Assembly: GCA_030592525.1 (NCBI GenBank)
Contig: JAUVIW010000017.1
Span: 1-13,102 of the forward strand
Source: an archaeon
GTDB taxonomy: Archaea; B1Sed10-29; WALL01
Length of the DNA: 13,102 nt
Direction: 5' to 3'
The notes under the pieces were generated by a model. It worked only from the letters and a program-made list of their open reading frames with translations. It had not been told where the DNA came from and made no database searches. This document shows positions 1 through 7,702 of the stretch, one piece after another (the first letter of the stretch is position 1; each line of letters begins with the position of its first letter). A program made the translations under genes and the position numbers.

Positions 1-574
1 ATAGGACTTCCTTGACTTCCCTGAGCGAGCTCACTTCGTAGTCGGGCTTGAACACGCCCTCGCTCTTGCCGATGAGGATTGTGTGCATTCCCGCGCGGCT
101 TGCCGCAAGCAGGTTGCTCTCGTCATTGTCCACAACAACGCTCTCACCGTACTTTTCGGCCAGGCGCTGGTATGCCGATGCCTGCCGCCTGCTTGCCTTC
201 AGGTCCGCTGTTGAGTACGCGCCGTCGAAGTAGTGCTTGAGCTTGTTGTGGCTGAGGATTATGCCCACCCATGCGGATGGCATGTCTGCGAGCAGAACGA
301 CCTTGTAGTTCTTGCGCTTTAGGTACCCCACAACCTCACTCAAATCCCGGCTTGTAGTGAAATTAGCCATAAGGTCTGTCTCAGCCCTCTCCCAGTTCTC
401 GACACCCATCCTCGCCCAGAACTCGCTGGGGGTGGTGGTGCCTAGCTTGAACCTTTGGAGTGCGGTCTCTATCTCGCCGTCCATCTTGTGCGGCGCGAGG
501 CGCTTCACCAAGTCCTTTAGTGTGCCGGGGTCGCTTACGGCGACGCCCTGCAAGCCCATGAATACGGTTGGCAT
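1..574 (-). CDS. HAD-superfamily-like protein lacking the catalytic aspartates (3' end outside window)
   Basis: 191 codons are visible from ATG at 574 and the frame is still open at the window edge. The fold is recognised from the C-terminal half: a hydrophobic strand VVLLAD (residues 92-97), a lysine in the motif III position (K126, followed by ASAYQRLAEKYG), and the motif IV strand VVVDNDESN (147-154) followed by ASRAGMHTILIG. These match phosphatase-type HAD proteins. Motif I should read DxDGV. Here it reads FMGLQGV (5-11), so both the nucleophile and the acid/base aspartate are replaced, by Gly and Gln. Phosphotransfer by the usual HAD mechanism therefore looks impossible, and a binding or regulatory role is an inference. 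The start lies 1 nt after the rfcS stop, with GGGAAGTGA about 6 nt upstream as ribosome binding site, so the two genes are almost certainly cotranscribed. An in-frame TGA at 581-583 rules out a longer N-terminus. Confidence 0.75.
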   Translation of the reverse strand, partial: MPTVFMGLQGVAVSDPGTLKDLVKRLAPHKMDGEIETALQRFKLGTTTPSEFWARMGVENWERAETDLMANFTTSRDLSEVVGYLKRKNYKVVLLADMPSAWVGIILSHNKLKHYFDGAYSTADLKASRRQASAYQRLAEKYGESVVVDNDESNLLAASRAGMHTILIGKSEGVFKPDYEVSSLREVKEVL

Positions 575-575
575 T

Positions 576-1547
576 CTATTTCACTTCCCTAGGTATTAGT
601 GCTAGCTGTGCTATGAACGCTTCGAGCTGGATGCGCTCGTTTGCACCCTCGGTAACGCGGAATGATGTCTCCCCGATGCGGTCGATGAGCCTTATCTTTG
701 TCTTATCGTCAATGTCCTTGCTGTCGACAACCGCGCGGTACACCTGCAGGAGGACATCCTCTGCTGACAGCGCGTACTCGTAGAGCAATTTGTCCAAGAG
801 CTTCCTCGCGTCCATGAAATCGCCATTGATTGCGATGCCGAGCATCTTTGCGACTTCCTCGGGCCTGGCGCGTGAGGAAACCTTGTACACGGTGTCCTCT
901 GTGACTGCTTTTCCGAGTGATGCCGCGACCTGCAGCGTGTTGATTGCCTTGCGCATATCACCTTCGGCGACATACACCATTGCCTTGAATGCGCCTTCAT
1001 CGATGTCAACGCCTTCCGCCTTGGCAACGTGCTTGAGCCGTTTCTCAATATCGTCGTCCGTGAGCGGCCTGAACCTGAACAGTGCACACCTAGACTGGAT
1101 TGGCTCAATTATCTTGCTCGAGTAATTGCATGACAGTACGAACCTACATGTTTTTGAGTAGCGCTCCATTGTCCTGCGAAGCGCGTTCTGCGCATCCCGA
1201 GTCAATGAATCACTCTCGTCAAGGAAGATTACCTTGAACGGGACGCCACCATACGCAAGCGCACCAGCGAAGCTCTTTATCTTCCCGCGGATTACGTCAA
1301 TCCCGCGCTCATCACTTGCGTTAAGCTCCAGAAGATTCCTGTTGACATCGTCGCCGTACATCTCGTTCGCGAGCGCGATTGCCGAAGCGGTTTTTCCAAT
1401 GCCTGCCCTGCCCGCAAACATGAGGTTTGGCATGCTCCCGCTTTTTGTATACGCCTTTAGCCGCTTGACTATCTCGTCTTGGCCCTCAATATCGTTGAGA
1501 TGCGTTGGGCGATACTTCTCTGTCCAAGGCAAGCTAGCGTCTTCCAT
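576..1547 (-). CDS. rfcS: Replication factor C small subunit (clamp loader ATPase)
   Basis: 323 residues, the normal length for an archaeal RFC small subunit. This AAA+ ATPase forms the clamp loader with the large subunit and opens the PCNA ring onto primer-template junctions. Visible signatures: N-terminal LPWTEKYRP; Walker A GRAGIGKT (46-53); Walker B FLDESD (108-113); the RFC box NALRRTMERY (121-130); sensor 1 LSCNYSSKI; and the arginine-finger SRC motif (152-154) in IQSRCALFRF. The C-terminal collar helices follow. Walker A is slightly unusual because the common GPP/GPA start is GRA. The start ATG at 1547 has the TATA-like TTATTATA centred 27.5 nt upstream and no ribosome binding site, which points to a leaderless mRNA. 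It is the first gene of a two-gene operon with the HAD-like gene. The large subunit is not in the window. Confidence 0.97.
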   Translation of the reverse strand: MEDASLPWTEKYRPTHLNDIEGQDEIVKRLKAYTKSGSMPNLMFAGRAGIGKTASAIALANEMYGDDVNRNLLELNASDERGIDVIRGKIKSFAGALAYGGVPFKVIFLDESDSLTRDAQNALRRTMERYSKTCRFVLSCNYSSKIIEPIQSRCALFRFRPLTDDDIEKRLKHVAKAEGVDIDEGAFKAMVYVAEGDMRKAINTLQVAASLGKAVTEDTVYKVSSRARPEEVAKMLGIAINGDFMDARKLLDKLLYEYALSAEDVLLQVYRAVVDSKDIDDKTKIRLIDRIGETSFRVTEGANERIQLEAFIAQLALIPREVK

Positions 1548-1570
1548 GCCCCCTATTATGCCCTAGGAGG

Positions 1571-1578
1571 TATAATAA
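1571..1578 (-). promoter_or_regulatory. TATA box of rfcS (leaderless)
   Basis: The minus strand reads TTATTATA, centred 27.5 nt before the rfcS ATG (1547). Transcription should start at or next to the start codon. The 80-nt gap it sits in also carries the promoter of the divergent membrane-protein gene. Confidence 0.6.
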
Positions 1579-1586
1579 CCGTGGTC

Positions 1587-1594
1587 TTTTTATT
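1587..1594 (+). promoter_or_regulatory. TATA-like box of the four-helix membrane protein gene
   Basis: TTTTTATT is centred 37.5 nt before ATG 1628, so a start site near 1617 would leave a leader of only about 11 nt. GGTG at 1619-1622 could serve as a minimal ribosome binding site. This is weaker than the other promoters in the window. Confidence 0.4.
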
Positions 1595-1627
1595 CTGCTG
1601 CCGGCACAATAAGCCTTTGGTGTGGGC

Positions 1628-2041
1628 ATGAAAATCAAAAAAATCCTTAACTACGCTGCTCCAGCTATCGTGGGCGCAATAATTACTATTGCACTTCTTC
1701 ACGTGATGAATGCACTGGCATTTCCCATCATCGTGTTTGCCTTGGGCTTCTTCATGGCTGGCCTCGCGTTCCCCGATGTCCTCGATGAGCTGACCGGGTT
1801 CGGCCACACGCTTTGGCTGCCGCTTGGCTTTTCAGCCGTTGGCTTTGCTGGCATGTACCTCGGGTTTGAAGGGAAAGCATTCGACATGATTACGACATCA
1901 ACTTGGTGCGGCCTTGCCCCGTGCACCCCCATTGGCGCAGTGTTCGCCGCGTTCTTCCTTGGGTCACTTTCTGTCCTGGCAGGTGACCTCCTGAGCGGAA
2001 AGAAGGTTGACTTCTTCGGCGACCGCCAGAAATCCAAGTAA
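1628..2041 (+). CDS. Small membrane protein with four predicted transmembrane helices, unknown function
   Basis: 137 residues and no family recognised. After a lysine-rich start (MKIKKI) there are four hydrophobic stretches at about residues 9-29, 31-50, 62-80 and 101-122, ending in a charged tail (KKVDFFGDRQKSK) that should be cytoplasmic. The loop before the last helix has two cysteines five residues apart (C94 and C99, in STWCGLAPCTP), which could form a disulfide or bind a metal. A GTG at 1622 is in frame, but ATG 1628 followed by Lys-Ile-Lys-Lys looks the better start. The stop lies 5 nt before the methylthiotransferase gene, so the two are probably one transcript. Nothing in the sequence ties it to tRNA modification. 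Confidence 0.8.
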   Translation: MKIKKILNYAAPAIVGAIITIALLHVMNALAFPIIVFALGFFMAGLAFPDVLDELTGFGHTLWLPLGFSAVGFAGMYLGFEGKAFDMITTSTWCGLAPCTPIGAVFAAFFLGSLSVLAGDLLSGKKVDFFGDRQKSK

Positions 2042-2046
2042 CACTT

Positions 2047-3294
2047 ATGAAAGCGTACGTAGAGTCGTACGGTTGCGCGCACAACGAAAGTGACGCGCGC
2101 ATTATCAAGGGCACCCTACTGCAAGAGGGCTGCGAGCTAGTCACTACACCCGAAGGTGCAGACATCATCTTTCTCAATAGCTGCGGAGTCAAGCACGCTA
2201 CCGAGCGCAAGATACTCGACCGCATAAAAGCCCTGCTTGCCATGAACAAGCGAGTCATTGTATGCGGCTGCCTCCCCAAAATCAATATGGAGCAGCTGCT
2301 CGTGGCGGGCGCCAAGGAATTCCTGGACACTGACTCACTCAGCAAGATTCCTTCTGTCCTGCGCGGCGAGCGCGTCCCTTTTGCGCAATCACGCGAGGAC
2401 AAGCACTCCCTGCCCTGTGAATACGGCCCGATAGCCCCAATTCAAATCTCCGAGGGCTGCCTTGGCAACTGCGCTTTTTGCGGCACCAGGAACGCCCGCG
2501 GCCGCCTGCACTCTTACCTGCTTGAGGACATCGTGCGCTCCTGCCGCTCCGCCATCGGGCTCGGCGCAAGGGAGCTGTGGCTCACGAGCGAGGACACTGC
2601 AATCTACGGCCTTGACTCTGGCTCATCGCTGCCCGACCTAATCAATGCCGTAACCTCCCTCGACGGCGGCTTCAGGGTGCGCATTGGCATGATGAACCCG
2701 GGTGCTGCCAAGGCAATCCTCCCGCAGCTGCTGGACGCATATGCATCGGACAAGGTATACAAGTTCATTCACATCCCTGTGCAAAGCGGCAGCGATGGCG
2801 TCCTCGGGGCGATGCGCCGCCAGCACTCGGCAGCCGACTTCAGCCTCGTGGCAAAGGCGTTCCGTGGCCGATACCCCGATTGCGTGGTAAGCACGGACAT
2901 CATCGTCGGCTTTCCCGGCGAGTCTGATGAAGACTTCCAGGAAACCCTCGCCCTTCTGGAGCGCGTGCGCCCTGACGTGACAAACACATCCAAGTTCTGT
3001 CCTCGCCCGAACACTGCTGCCGCACTGATGGATAAGCTGCCCTCCCAAACCACCAAGGCACGGAGCGTCGAGTGCTCTGCTCTGGGGCGCAAGCTGTCGC
3101 TCGAGCGGAACAGGCTTTTTGAGGGCAGGGAGTTCAGCACCATTGCCCTCAAGCGCGCCAAGTCCGGCGGTGTCATTGGCCGTGCGCCGAACTACAAGCA
3201 GCTGATTTTCGAGGGTGAGCTCGGCAAAGAGTACTCTGTTCGCGTGGTTGAGGCACTCCTGTTCTGCCTTAAATCCGAAGCCACAAAGCATTAA
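2047..3294 (+). CDS. tRNA N6-threonylcarbamoyladenosine (t6A37) methylthiotransferase, e-MtaB/CDKAL1 type
   Basis: 415 residues. Radical-SAM methylthiotransferases of this type turn t6A at position 37 of ANN-decoding tRNAs into ms2t6A, using two [4Fe-4S] clusters. The N-terminal UPF0004 domain has its three expected cysteines: C10 (YGCAHN), C46 (LNSCGVK) and C75 (CGCLPK). The radical-SAM signature C-x3-C-x2-C is at C138, C142 and C145 (CLGNCAFC), followed by ARGRLHSY, typical of this subfamily. The barrel continues through HIPVQSGSD and DIIVGFPGE. A TRAM-like RNA-binding domain occupies about residues 355-411. AHN at the first cysteine fits the archaeal/eukaryotic group better than bacterial MiaB or RimO, though substrate assignment rests on family resemblance. 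The gene follows the membrane-protein gene by 5 nt without a clear ribosome binding site. Confidence 0.93.
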   Translation: MKAYVESYGCAHNESDARIIKGTLLQEGCELVTTPEGADIIFLNSCGVKHATERKILDRIKALLAMNKRVIVCGCLPKINMEQLLVAGAKEFLDTDSLSKIPSVLRGERVPFAQSREDKHSLPCEYGPIAPIQISEGCLGNCAFCGTRNARGRLHSYLLEDIVRSCRSAIGLGARELWLTSEDTAIYGLDSGSSLPDLINAVTSLDGGFRVRIGMMNPGAAKAILPQLLDAYASDKVYKFIHIPVQSGSDGVLGAMRRQHSAADFSLVAKAFRGRYPDCVVSTDIIVGFPGESDEDFQETLALLERVRPDVTNTSKFCPRPNTAAALMDKLPSQTTKARSVECSALGRKLSLERNRLFEGREFSTIALKRAKSGGVIGRAPNYKQLIFEGELGKEYSVRVVEALLFCLKSEATKH

Positions 3295-3300
3295 ATACGC
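3293..3300 (+). promoter_or_regulatory. TATA box overlapping the methylthiotransferase stop codon
   Basis: TTAAATAC begins inside the TAA stop (3292-3294) and is centred 25.5 nt before ATG 3322. This is the right distance for a leaderless transcript of the next membrane protein, pyrG and topA. The last bases of one gene therefore serve as the promoter of the next. Confidence 0.6.
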
Positions 3301-3321
3301 CTTCCCCCAAATAATTGTGCT

Positions 3322-4068
3322 ATGAAGCTGATAGTTGACTCGCTGGAGACATACATCGACAGCGCCCGGCTCATCCTCCCGTTCAGCTTCCTTGTTCTCG
3401 CCGTCACCCTTTTCATGCTAGGCTTTTTCACTTATGTCGTGGCTGGCGCCGGCTTCGTGCGCTACGCCGACGTGCTCACGGGCACCATCGGCCCGCTGGA
3501 CTACGCGTTCTTTTTGGTTGTCGGATTAATCGGGTTGTTTGCGATGGCCTTCTTGTCCACTGCCGTCACGCTGGTCGTGAAGCTTCGCCGCACCATGGAC
3601 GACATCGGGTTTCGCAAGCTCATGGTCCGCTTCCCCCGCTACCTTTACCGCATAATGGCTGCCTGGACAATACTCGGCGCCGCAACAGTTTTCGTTGGCC
3701 TCGTGTTCACTTTCCTCCAACTGCCAACGTGGCTCATCGCCCTCGCGGAGCTCGGCCTGTGGGCGTTCTTCATTTACATCCCGCAATCCATAATCCTGCA
3801 CGACAAGCGCTTTAGGGAGGCGCTTGAGGAGTCCGCAAAGTACTGCATAAAGAAGCCGTTTGCGGTGCTGACGTACTACGGGTTCATGCTCGTGCTGCTT
3901 TTCCTCATGCTCGTGGTGGACGTGTTCTTCGGCCAGTTCTACTTGTTCTGGCTCGCCGCACTGTTCGACGCCTTTATTCTTTTCATGTTCATCATTCCGT
4001 ATCTGGAGATTGTGAAGGCGAACATCTTTATCACACGCTACCGCCTTGCCCTTAGCGGGCTGAAGTGA
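3322..4068 (+). CDS. Six-helix membrane protein, GDPD-membrane-domain-like/DUF4013-like
   Basis: 248 residues with about six hydrophobic segments at 17-44, 59-88, 109-133, 136-157, 180-203 and 205-232. Between helices 4 and 5 lies a polar amphipathic stretch, IILHDKRFREALEESAKYCIKKPF (157-180 region). It resembles the D-x3-x2-EAL-x2-S-x3-K-x2-P pattern of membrane-only families related to the membrane domain of glycerophosphodiester phosphodiesterases. No catalytic residues are apparent, so its function is unknown and the family link is by pattern only. It starts at ATG 3322 with its own TATA box and no ribosome binding site. It ends 5 nt before pyrG, and its terminal AAGTGA doubles as the pyrG ribosome binding site, so it is probably cotranscribed with pyrG and topA. 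Confidence 0.85.
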   Translation: MKLIVDSLETYIDSARLILPFSFLVLAVTLFMLGFFTYVVAGAGFVRYADVLTGTIGPLDYAFFLVVGLIGLFAMAFLSTAVTLVVKLRRTMDDIGFRKLMVRFPRYLYRIMAAWTILGAATVFVGLVFTFLQLPTWLIALAELGLWAFFIYIPQSIILHDKRFREALEESAKYCIKKPFAVLTYYGFMLVLLFLMLVVDVFFGQFYLFWLAALFDAFILFMFIIPYLEIVKANIFITRYRLALSGLK

Positions 4069-4073
4069 TTCTC

Positions 4074-5657
4074 ATGAAGTTTATAGTTGTTACTGGAGGG
4101 GTATTGAGTGGTTTGGGCAAGGGTGTAGTCACATCGTCCCTCGCCAAGCTGTTCATGGCCCGCGGATACCGCGTTGCGCCAATAAAGTTCGACGGCTACC
4201 TCAATGTCGACGCAGGCACGATGAACCCCATCCGCCACGGCGAGGTGTTCGTGCTTGATGACGGCACCGAGTGCGACATGGACCTCGGCAATTACGAGCG
4301 CTTCACCGGCATCAAGATGTCCCGCCCCAACAACCCGACCGGCGGCAAGATATTCGAGCTCGTGCTCAACAAGGAGCGCAAAGGCGAGTACTTGGGCGTT
4401 GACGTCCAGTTCATTCCCCATGTCACGGGCGAGATCAAGGAGTGGGTAACCAATGTCGGCAACAAGGCAAATGCTGACATAGTGCTCATAGAGGTCGGTG
4501 GCACTGTCGGCGACATCGAGAACGCCTATTTCATCGAGGCAATGCGCCAGCTGAAGCGGTCGGAAGACGTCCTGTTCCTGCACGTCACCCTCGTTCCCAA
4601 GCTCGCTGTCGTGGGCGAGCAAAAGACGAAGCCCACACAACAGAGCGTGAAGGAGCTCCAGCGCATGGGTGTCCAGCCCGACTTCATCCTGTGCCGCTGC
4701 GATGACCCGCTGGACAGCAAGGTGCGCGATAAGCTAGCGCTCTTTTGCAATGTCCCGCTTGACCACATCATCAGCGACCATGACTGTGAAAGCATTTACC
4801 AGGTCCCGTTCGTTCTCGAGGGCGAGAACCTTGCGGACAAGATACTCGAGGAGTTCGGCCTTGGCAAGGGCCACCTGACCCTGCTGGAGTGGGAGAATCT
4901 CGTCAGTTCAGTTGTCAACCCAGAGAAGGAGATAACCGTCGGCATCACAGGCAAGTACACTGCACTCAAAGACTCCTACGTCTCAATCATGGAGTCCTTG
5001 CTGCACGCGGGCGCCCACCTCAAGACCAAGGTCCATCTCAAGTGGGTTGAGACGACTGACATCGAGGAGGGCCGCGTGAGCGTTGAGGACGCCCTCAAAG
5101 GCGTCAAAGGAATCATAGTCCCCGGCGGCTTCGGCAGCAGGGGCACCGAAGGCAAGATAGCGTGCGTGAAGTACGCGCGGGAGAACAACATGCCTTACCT
5201 CGGCTTGTGCTACGGCTTCCAGATGGCTGTCATCGAGTACGCGCGCAACAAGTGCGGCTTGCCCGAGGCCAACAGCACTGAGATAAGCCCCAACACACCC
5301 CACCCCGTCATCAGCATAATCCCGGGCAAGGGCGGCGACCTCGGCGGCACCATGCGCCTCGGCGCCTATGACGCCAAATTGAGCCCGGGCTCAAGAGTCG
5401 CCAAGCTGTACGGCCATGACTTGGTGAGTGAGCGCCACCGCCACCGCTATGAAGTCAACCCTGACTACATTGAGCGCGTGGAGGCCGGTGAGCTCAAGTT
5501 TTCGGGCCGCTCGCCTGACGGCGTTTTCATGGAGTTCCTTGAAATCCCTAGCCACAAGTTTTTTATTGGCACGCAGGCGCACCCCGAGTTCAAGTCAGCC
5601 CTTGAGAAGCCGGCGCCCCTGTTCTATGGCTTTGTGGAGGCATGTGCGTGCGACTGA
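4074..5657 (+). CDS. pyrG: CTP synthase
   Basis: 527 residues, close to the usual 530-545. The enzyme makes CTP from UTP, ATP and glutamine. The N-terminal synthetase domain (about 1-265) shows VVTGGVLSGLGKGVVTSS near the start, CDMDLGNYERF, and HVTLVPKL...GEQKTKPTQQS. The C-terminal class I glutamine amidotransferase domain (about 287-527) shows the oxyanion loop PGGFGSRG and the nucleophile Cys379 in GLCYGFQ. It also has SERHRHRYEVN and the His503/Glu505 pair in QAHPEF, so the catalytic triad is complete. ATG 4074 is chosen over the in-frame GTG 4065 because GTGAT of the upstream stop sits 5-6 nt before it as a ribosome binding site and the protein then begins MKFIVVTGG as in relatives. The gene overlaps the start of topA. 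Confidence 0.98.
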   Translation: MKFIVVTGGVLSGLGKGVVTSSLAKLFMARGYRVAPIKFDGYLNVDAGTMNPIRHGEVFVLDDGTECDMDLGNYERFTGIKMSRPNNPTGGKIFELVLNKERKGEYLGVDVQFIPHVTGEIKEWVTNVGNKANADIVLIEVGGTVGDIENAYFIEAMRQLKRSEDVLFLHVTLVPKLAVVGEQKTKPTQQSVKELQRMGVQPDFILCRCDDPLDSKVRDKLALFCNVPLDHIISDHDCESIYQVPFVLEGENLADKILEEFGLGKGHLTLLEWENLVSSVVNPEKEITVGITGKYTALKDSYVSIMESLLHAGAHLKTKVHLKWVETTDIEEGRVSVEDALKGVKGIIVPGGFGSRGTEGKIACVKYARENNMPYLGLCYGFQMAVIEYARNKCGLPEANSTEISPNTPHPVISIIPGKGGDLGGTMRLGAYDAKLSPGSRVAKLYGHDLVSERHRHRYEVNPDYIERVEAGELKFSGRSPDGVFMEFLEIPSHKFFIGTQAHPEFKSALEKPAPLFYGFVEACACD

Positions 5658-7702
5658 TTATCGCAGAGAAGTCAATTGCGGCACGCCGCCTAGCTGAAAT
5701 ACTAAGCTCAAAAGTACCGAAGGTCGTACAAGTAGGCTCCTTAACTGTCTATGACATAGGCAACGACACCCTCGTTGTCCCGTTGCGCGGCCACATACTC
5801 AACGTCGATTACCCGCGCGAGTACAACAACTGGCGCGGCGTCAACCTGCACCAGCTGGTCGACGCCCCACTCATATACTCAACATCCGCAAAGGACATCA
5901 CTGACGCACTCAAGAAACTCGCCCCGAAAGCGAAGCGCGTCACAATCGCGACTGACTTCGATACCGAGGGTGAGTCCATCGGCCGTGAGGCCCTGACGGT
6001 CATGAAGTTTGACGCGAACGTGGACCGCGCAAGGTTTTCCGCCCTCACTCCGGAAGAGGTCAAGGGCGCCTTTGACAAGCTGGTCAAACTGGACTATAAC
6101 CTCGCCGACTCCGCCGACACCCGCCGCGAAATTGACCTCGTGTGGGGCGCTGTCCTCACGCGCTTCGTTTCCCTCACATCAGGCCGCCTTGGCAAGGAGT
6201 TCCTGTCCGTGGGCCGTGTGCAGACACCAACCCTCGCACTAATCGTTGACCGCGAGAAGGAGCGACGCGCCTTCAACTCCGAGAAGTACTGGGTCCTTGG
6301 TGCCTTGTTCCACAAGGAAAAGGATTTCGAGGCGGCGCACAAGACAAAGGAGTTCAAGCAGAAGCCGGACGGCATTTACGAGAAGCTCAAGGGCGCGAAA
6401 GAGGGCACTGTCACCAAGGTGACGAAAAAGAAGAAGTCACTCAAGCCGCCCACACCCTTCAGCACCACTGACTTCCTGCGCGCCGTGAGCAACATGGGCG
6501 TCTCACCGTCACGCGCGATGAACATCGCCGAGTCATTGTACCAGGCAGGATTCATCTCCTACCCCCGCACCGACAACACTGTCTACCCCGACTCAATCAA
6601 GATCAAGGACATACTCAAGAAGTTCCTGCAGCACAACGAGTTCAAGGACCATGCAGCAAAGCTATTGGAGCAGAAGAAGCTCACTCCAACAAAGGGCAAG
6701 AAGAAGACCACGGACCACCCCCCAATCCACCCTGTGGAGCTCGCGAGCAAGGCCACTCTCGACCCGGCGTCGTGGAAGGTCTACGAGCTCATCGTCCGCA
6801 GGTTCTTTGCCACCCTCGCCCCGGTATGCGAGCTCAATACCGTGCGCGTGGACATCGATGTCCGCGAGGAGCCGTTCGTGGCAACAGGCCAAACAATAAT
6901 CTCCGCCGGCTGGAAAGAGTTTTACCCGTACTCCAAGACAAAAGAAGTTCTCCTACCCCCGATGGAGGAGGGCGACATTGCGCAGCTGAAGAAGCTGGAC
7001 CTCCAGGAAAAAGAGACGCAGCCCCCAAAGCTTTACACCCCCGCTGCCCTGCTCAAGAGAATGGAGGAATTGAACCTGGGCACCAAGGCCACACGCCCCG
7101 ACATACTCAGCAAGCTCGTCTTCAGGGGCTACATCAAGGGCACGAAGAACTACGAGCCCACCGAAATCGCGTTCGCAGTAATCGACACCCTCGAAAAATA
7201 CGCCGAGGACATTTCCAAGCCCACGATGACATCCAAACTGGAAGCAGAGATGGGTGAGATAGAGGCCGGAAAGAAGCAGAAGCCAAACGTTGTTGAGGAC
7301 TCGCGCCGCATGCTTGGCACCATCCTCACAGAGCTGTCGAACAACCGCGAGAAGATTGCGGAAGCCCTCCGCGCCGCATCAAAAGGCACTTACACCGTGG
7401 GCAAGTGCCCCAAGTGTGGGAAGGACCTGCGGATTATTACTTCACGCAAGACAGGCAAACATTTTGTGGGCTGTGAGGGGTATACAGAGGGATGTGATGT
7501 CTCGTTTCCGCTGCCCCAGAAAGGAAAAATAACTCCGTTGGGGACTATTTGTGAGAGCTGCGGCCTTCCCATGATTAGGGTTGAAGTACAGAGAAGGCGA
7601 CCATATGAGATGTGTATTAACCACGAGTGCAAGACAAAGGCATCATGGGGCAAGAAAGGCAGTAAGGGCAAAAAAGTTAGCAAGGGCAAAAGTAAACAAT
7701 AG
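5648..7702 (+). CDS. topA: DNA topoisomerase I (type IA), archaeal form with C-terminal zinc fingers
   Basis: 684 residues from GTG 5648 (686 if ATG 5642 is used). It relaxes negative supercoils by cutting one strand through a 5'-phosphotyrosine. The TOPRIM domain starts at MRLIIAEKSIAARRLAEIL and has the metal-binding acids in TDFDTEGE (about D103, D105, E107). Next are VGRVQTPTLALIV and the active-site tyrosine Y305 in FISYPRTDN. Two C4-type zinc-finger regions follow: from CPKCGKD to GCEGYTEGCD, then CESCG to CINHEC. The protein ends in a lysine-rich tail. GGAGG at 5636-5640 is 7 nt from GTG 5648 but only 1 nt from ATG 5642, which favours GTG. The frame overlaps pyrG by 10 nt. The last ~90 codons (from about 7435) differ sharply in third-position GC from the rest. 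The 3' end overlaps a convergent gene by 26 nt. Confidence 0.97.
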   Translation: MRLIIAEKSIAARRLAEILSSKVPKVVQVGSLTVYDIGNDTLVVPLRGHILNVDYPREYNNWRGVNLHQLVDAPLIYSTSAKDITDALKKLAPKAKRVTIATDFDTEGESIGREALTVMKFDANVDRARFSALTPEEVKGAFDKLVKLDYNLADSADTRREIDLVWGAVLTRFVSLTSGRLGKEFLSVGRVQTPTLALIVDREKERRAFNSEKYWVLGALFHKEKDFEAAHKTKEFKQKPDGIYEKLKGAKEGTVTKVTKKKKSLKPPTPFSTTDFLRAVSNMGVSPSRAMNIAESLYQAGFISYPRTDNTVYPDSIKIKDILKKFLQHNEFKDHAAKLLEQKKLTPTKGKKKTTDHPPIHPVELASKATLDPASWKVYELIVRRFFATLAPVCELNTVRVDIDVREEPFVATGQTIISAGWKEFYPYSKTKEVLLPPMEEGDIAQLKKLDLQEKETQPPKLYTPAALLKRMEELNLGTKATRPDILSKLVFRGYIKGTKNYEPTEIAFAVIDTLEKYAEDISKPTMTSKLEAEMGEIEAGKKQKPNVVEDSRRMLGTILTELSNNREKIAEALRAASKGTYTVGKCPKCGKDLRIITSRKTGKHFVGCEGYTEGCDVSFPLPQKGKITPLGTICESCGLPMIRVEVQRRRPYEMCINHECKTKASWGKKGSKGKKVSKGKSKQ
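7670..7675 (-). terminator. Probable U-tract terminator after the LAGLIDADG gene
   Basis: The minus strand reads TTTTTT one nucleotide after this gene's TAA stop (7677-7679). The tract is embedded in the lysine codons of the topA tail. Confidence 0.3.

Noticed and set aside
1890..2402. 170-codon open frame on the minus strand across the methylthiotransferase start
   Set aside because: It is Ser/Arg-rich shadow translation and overlaps two well-supported plus-strand genes.
6772..7257. 161-codon open frame within topA on the same strand
   Set aside because: It is the +1 shadow of topA: Arg/His/Gly-rich with no domain, while the topA frame is continuous and matches the family throughout.
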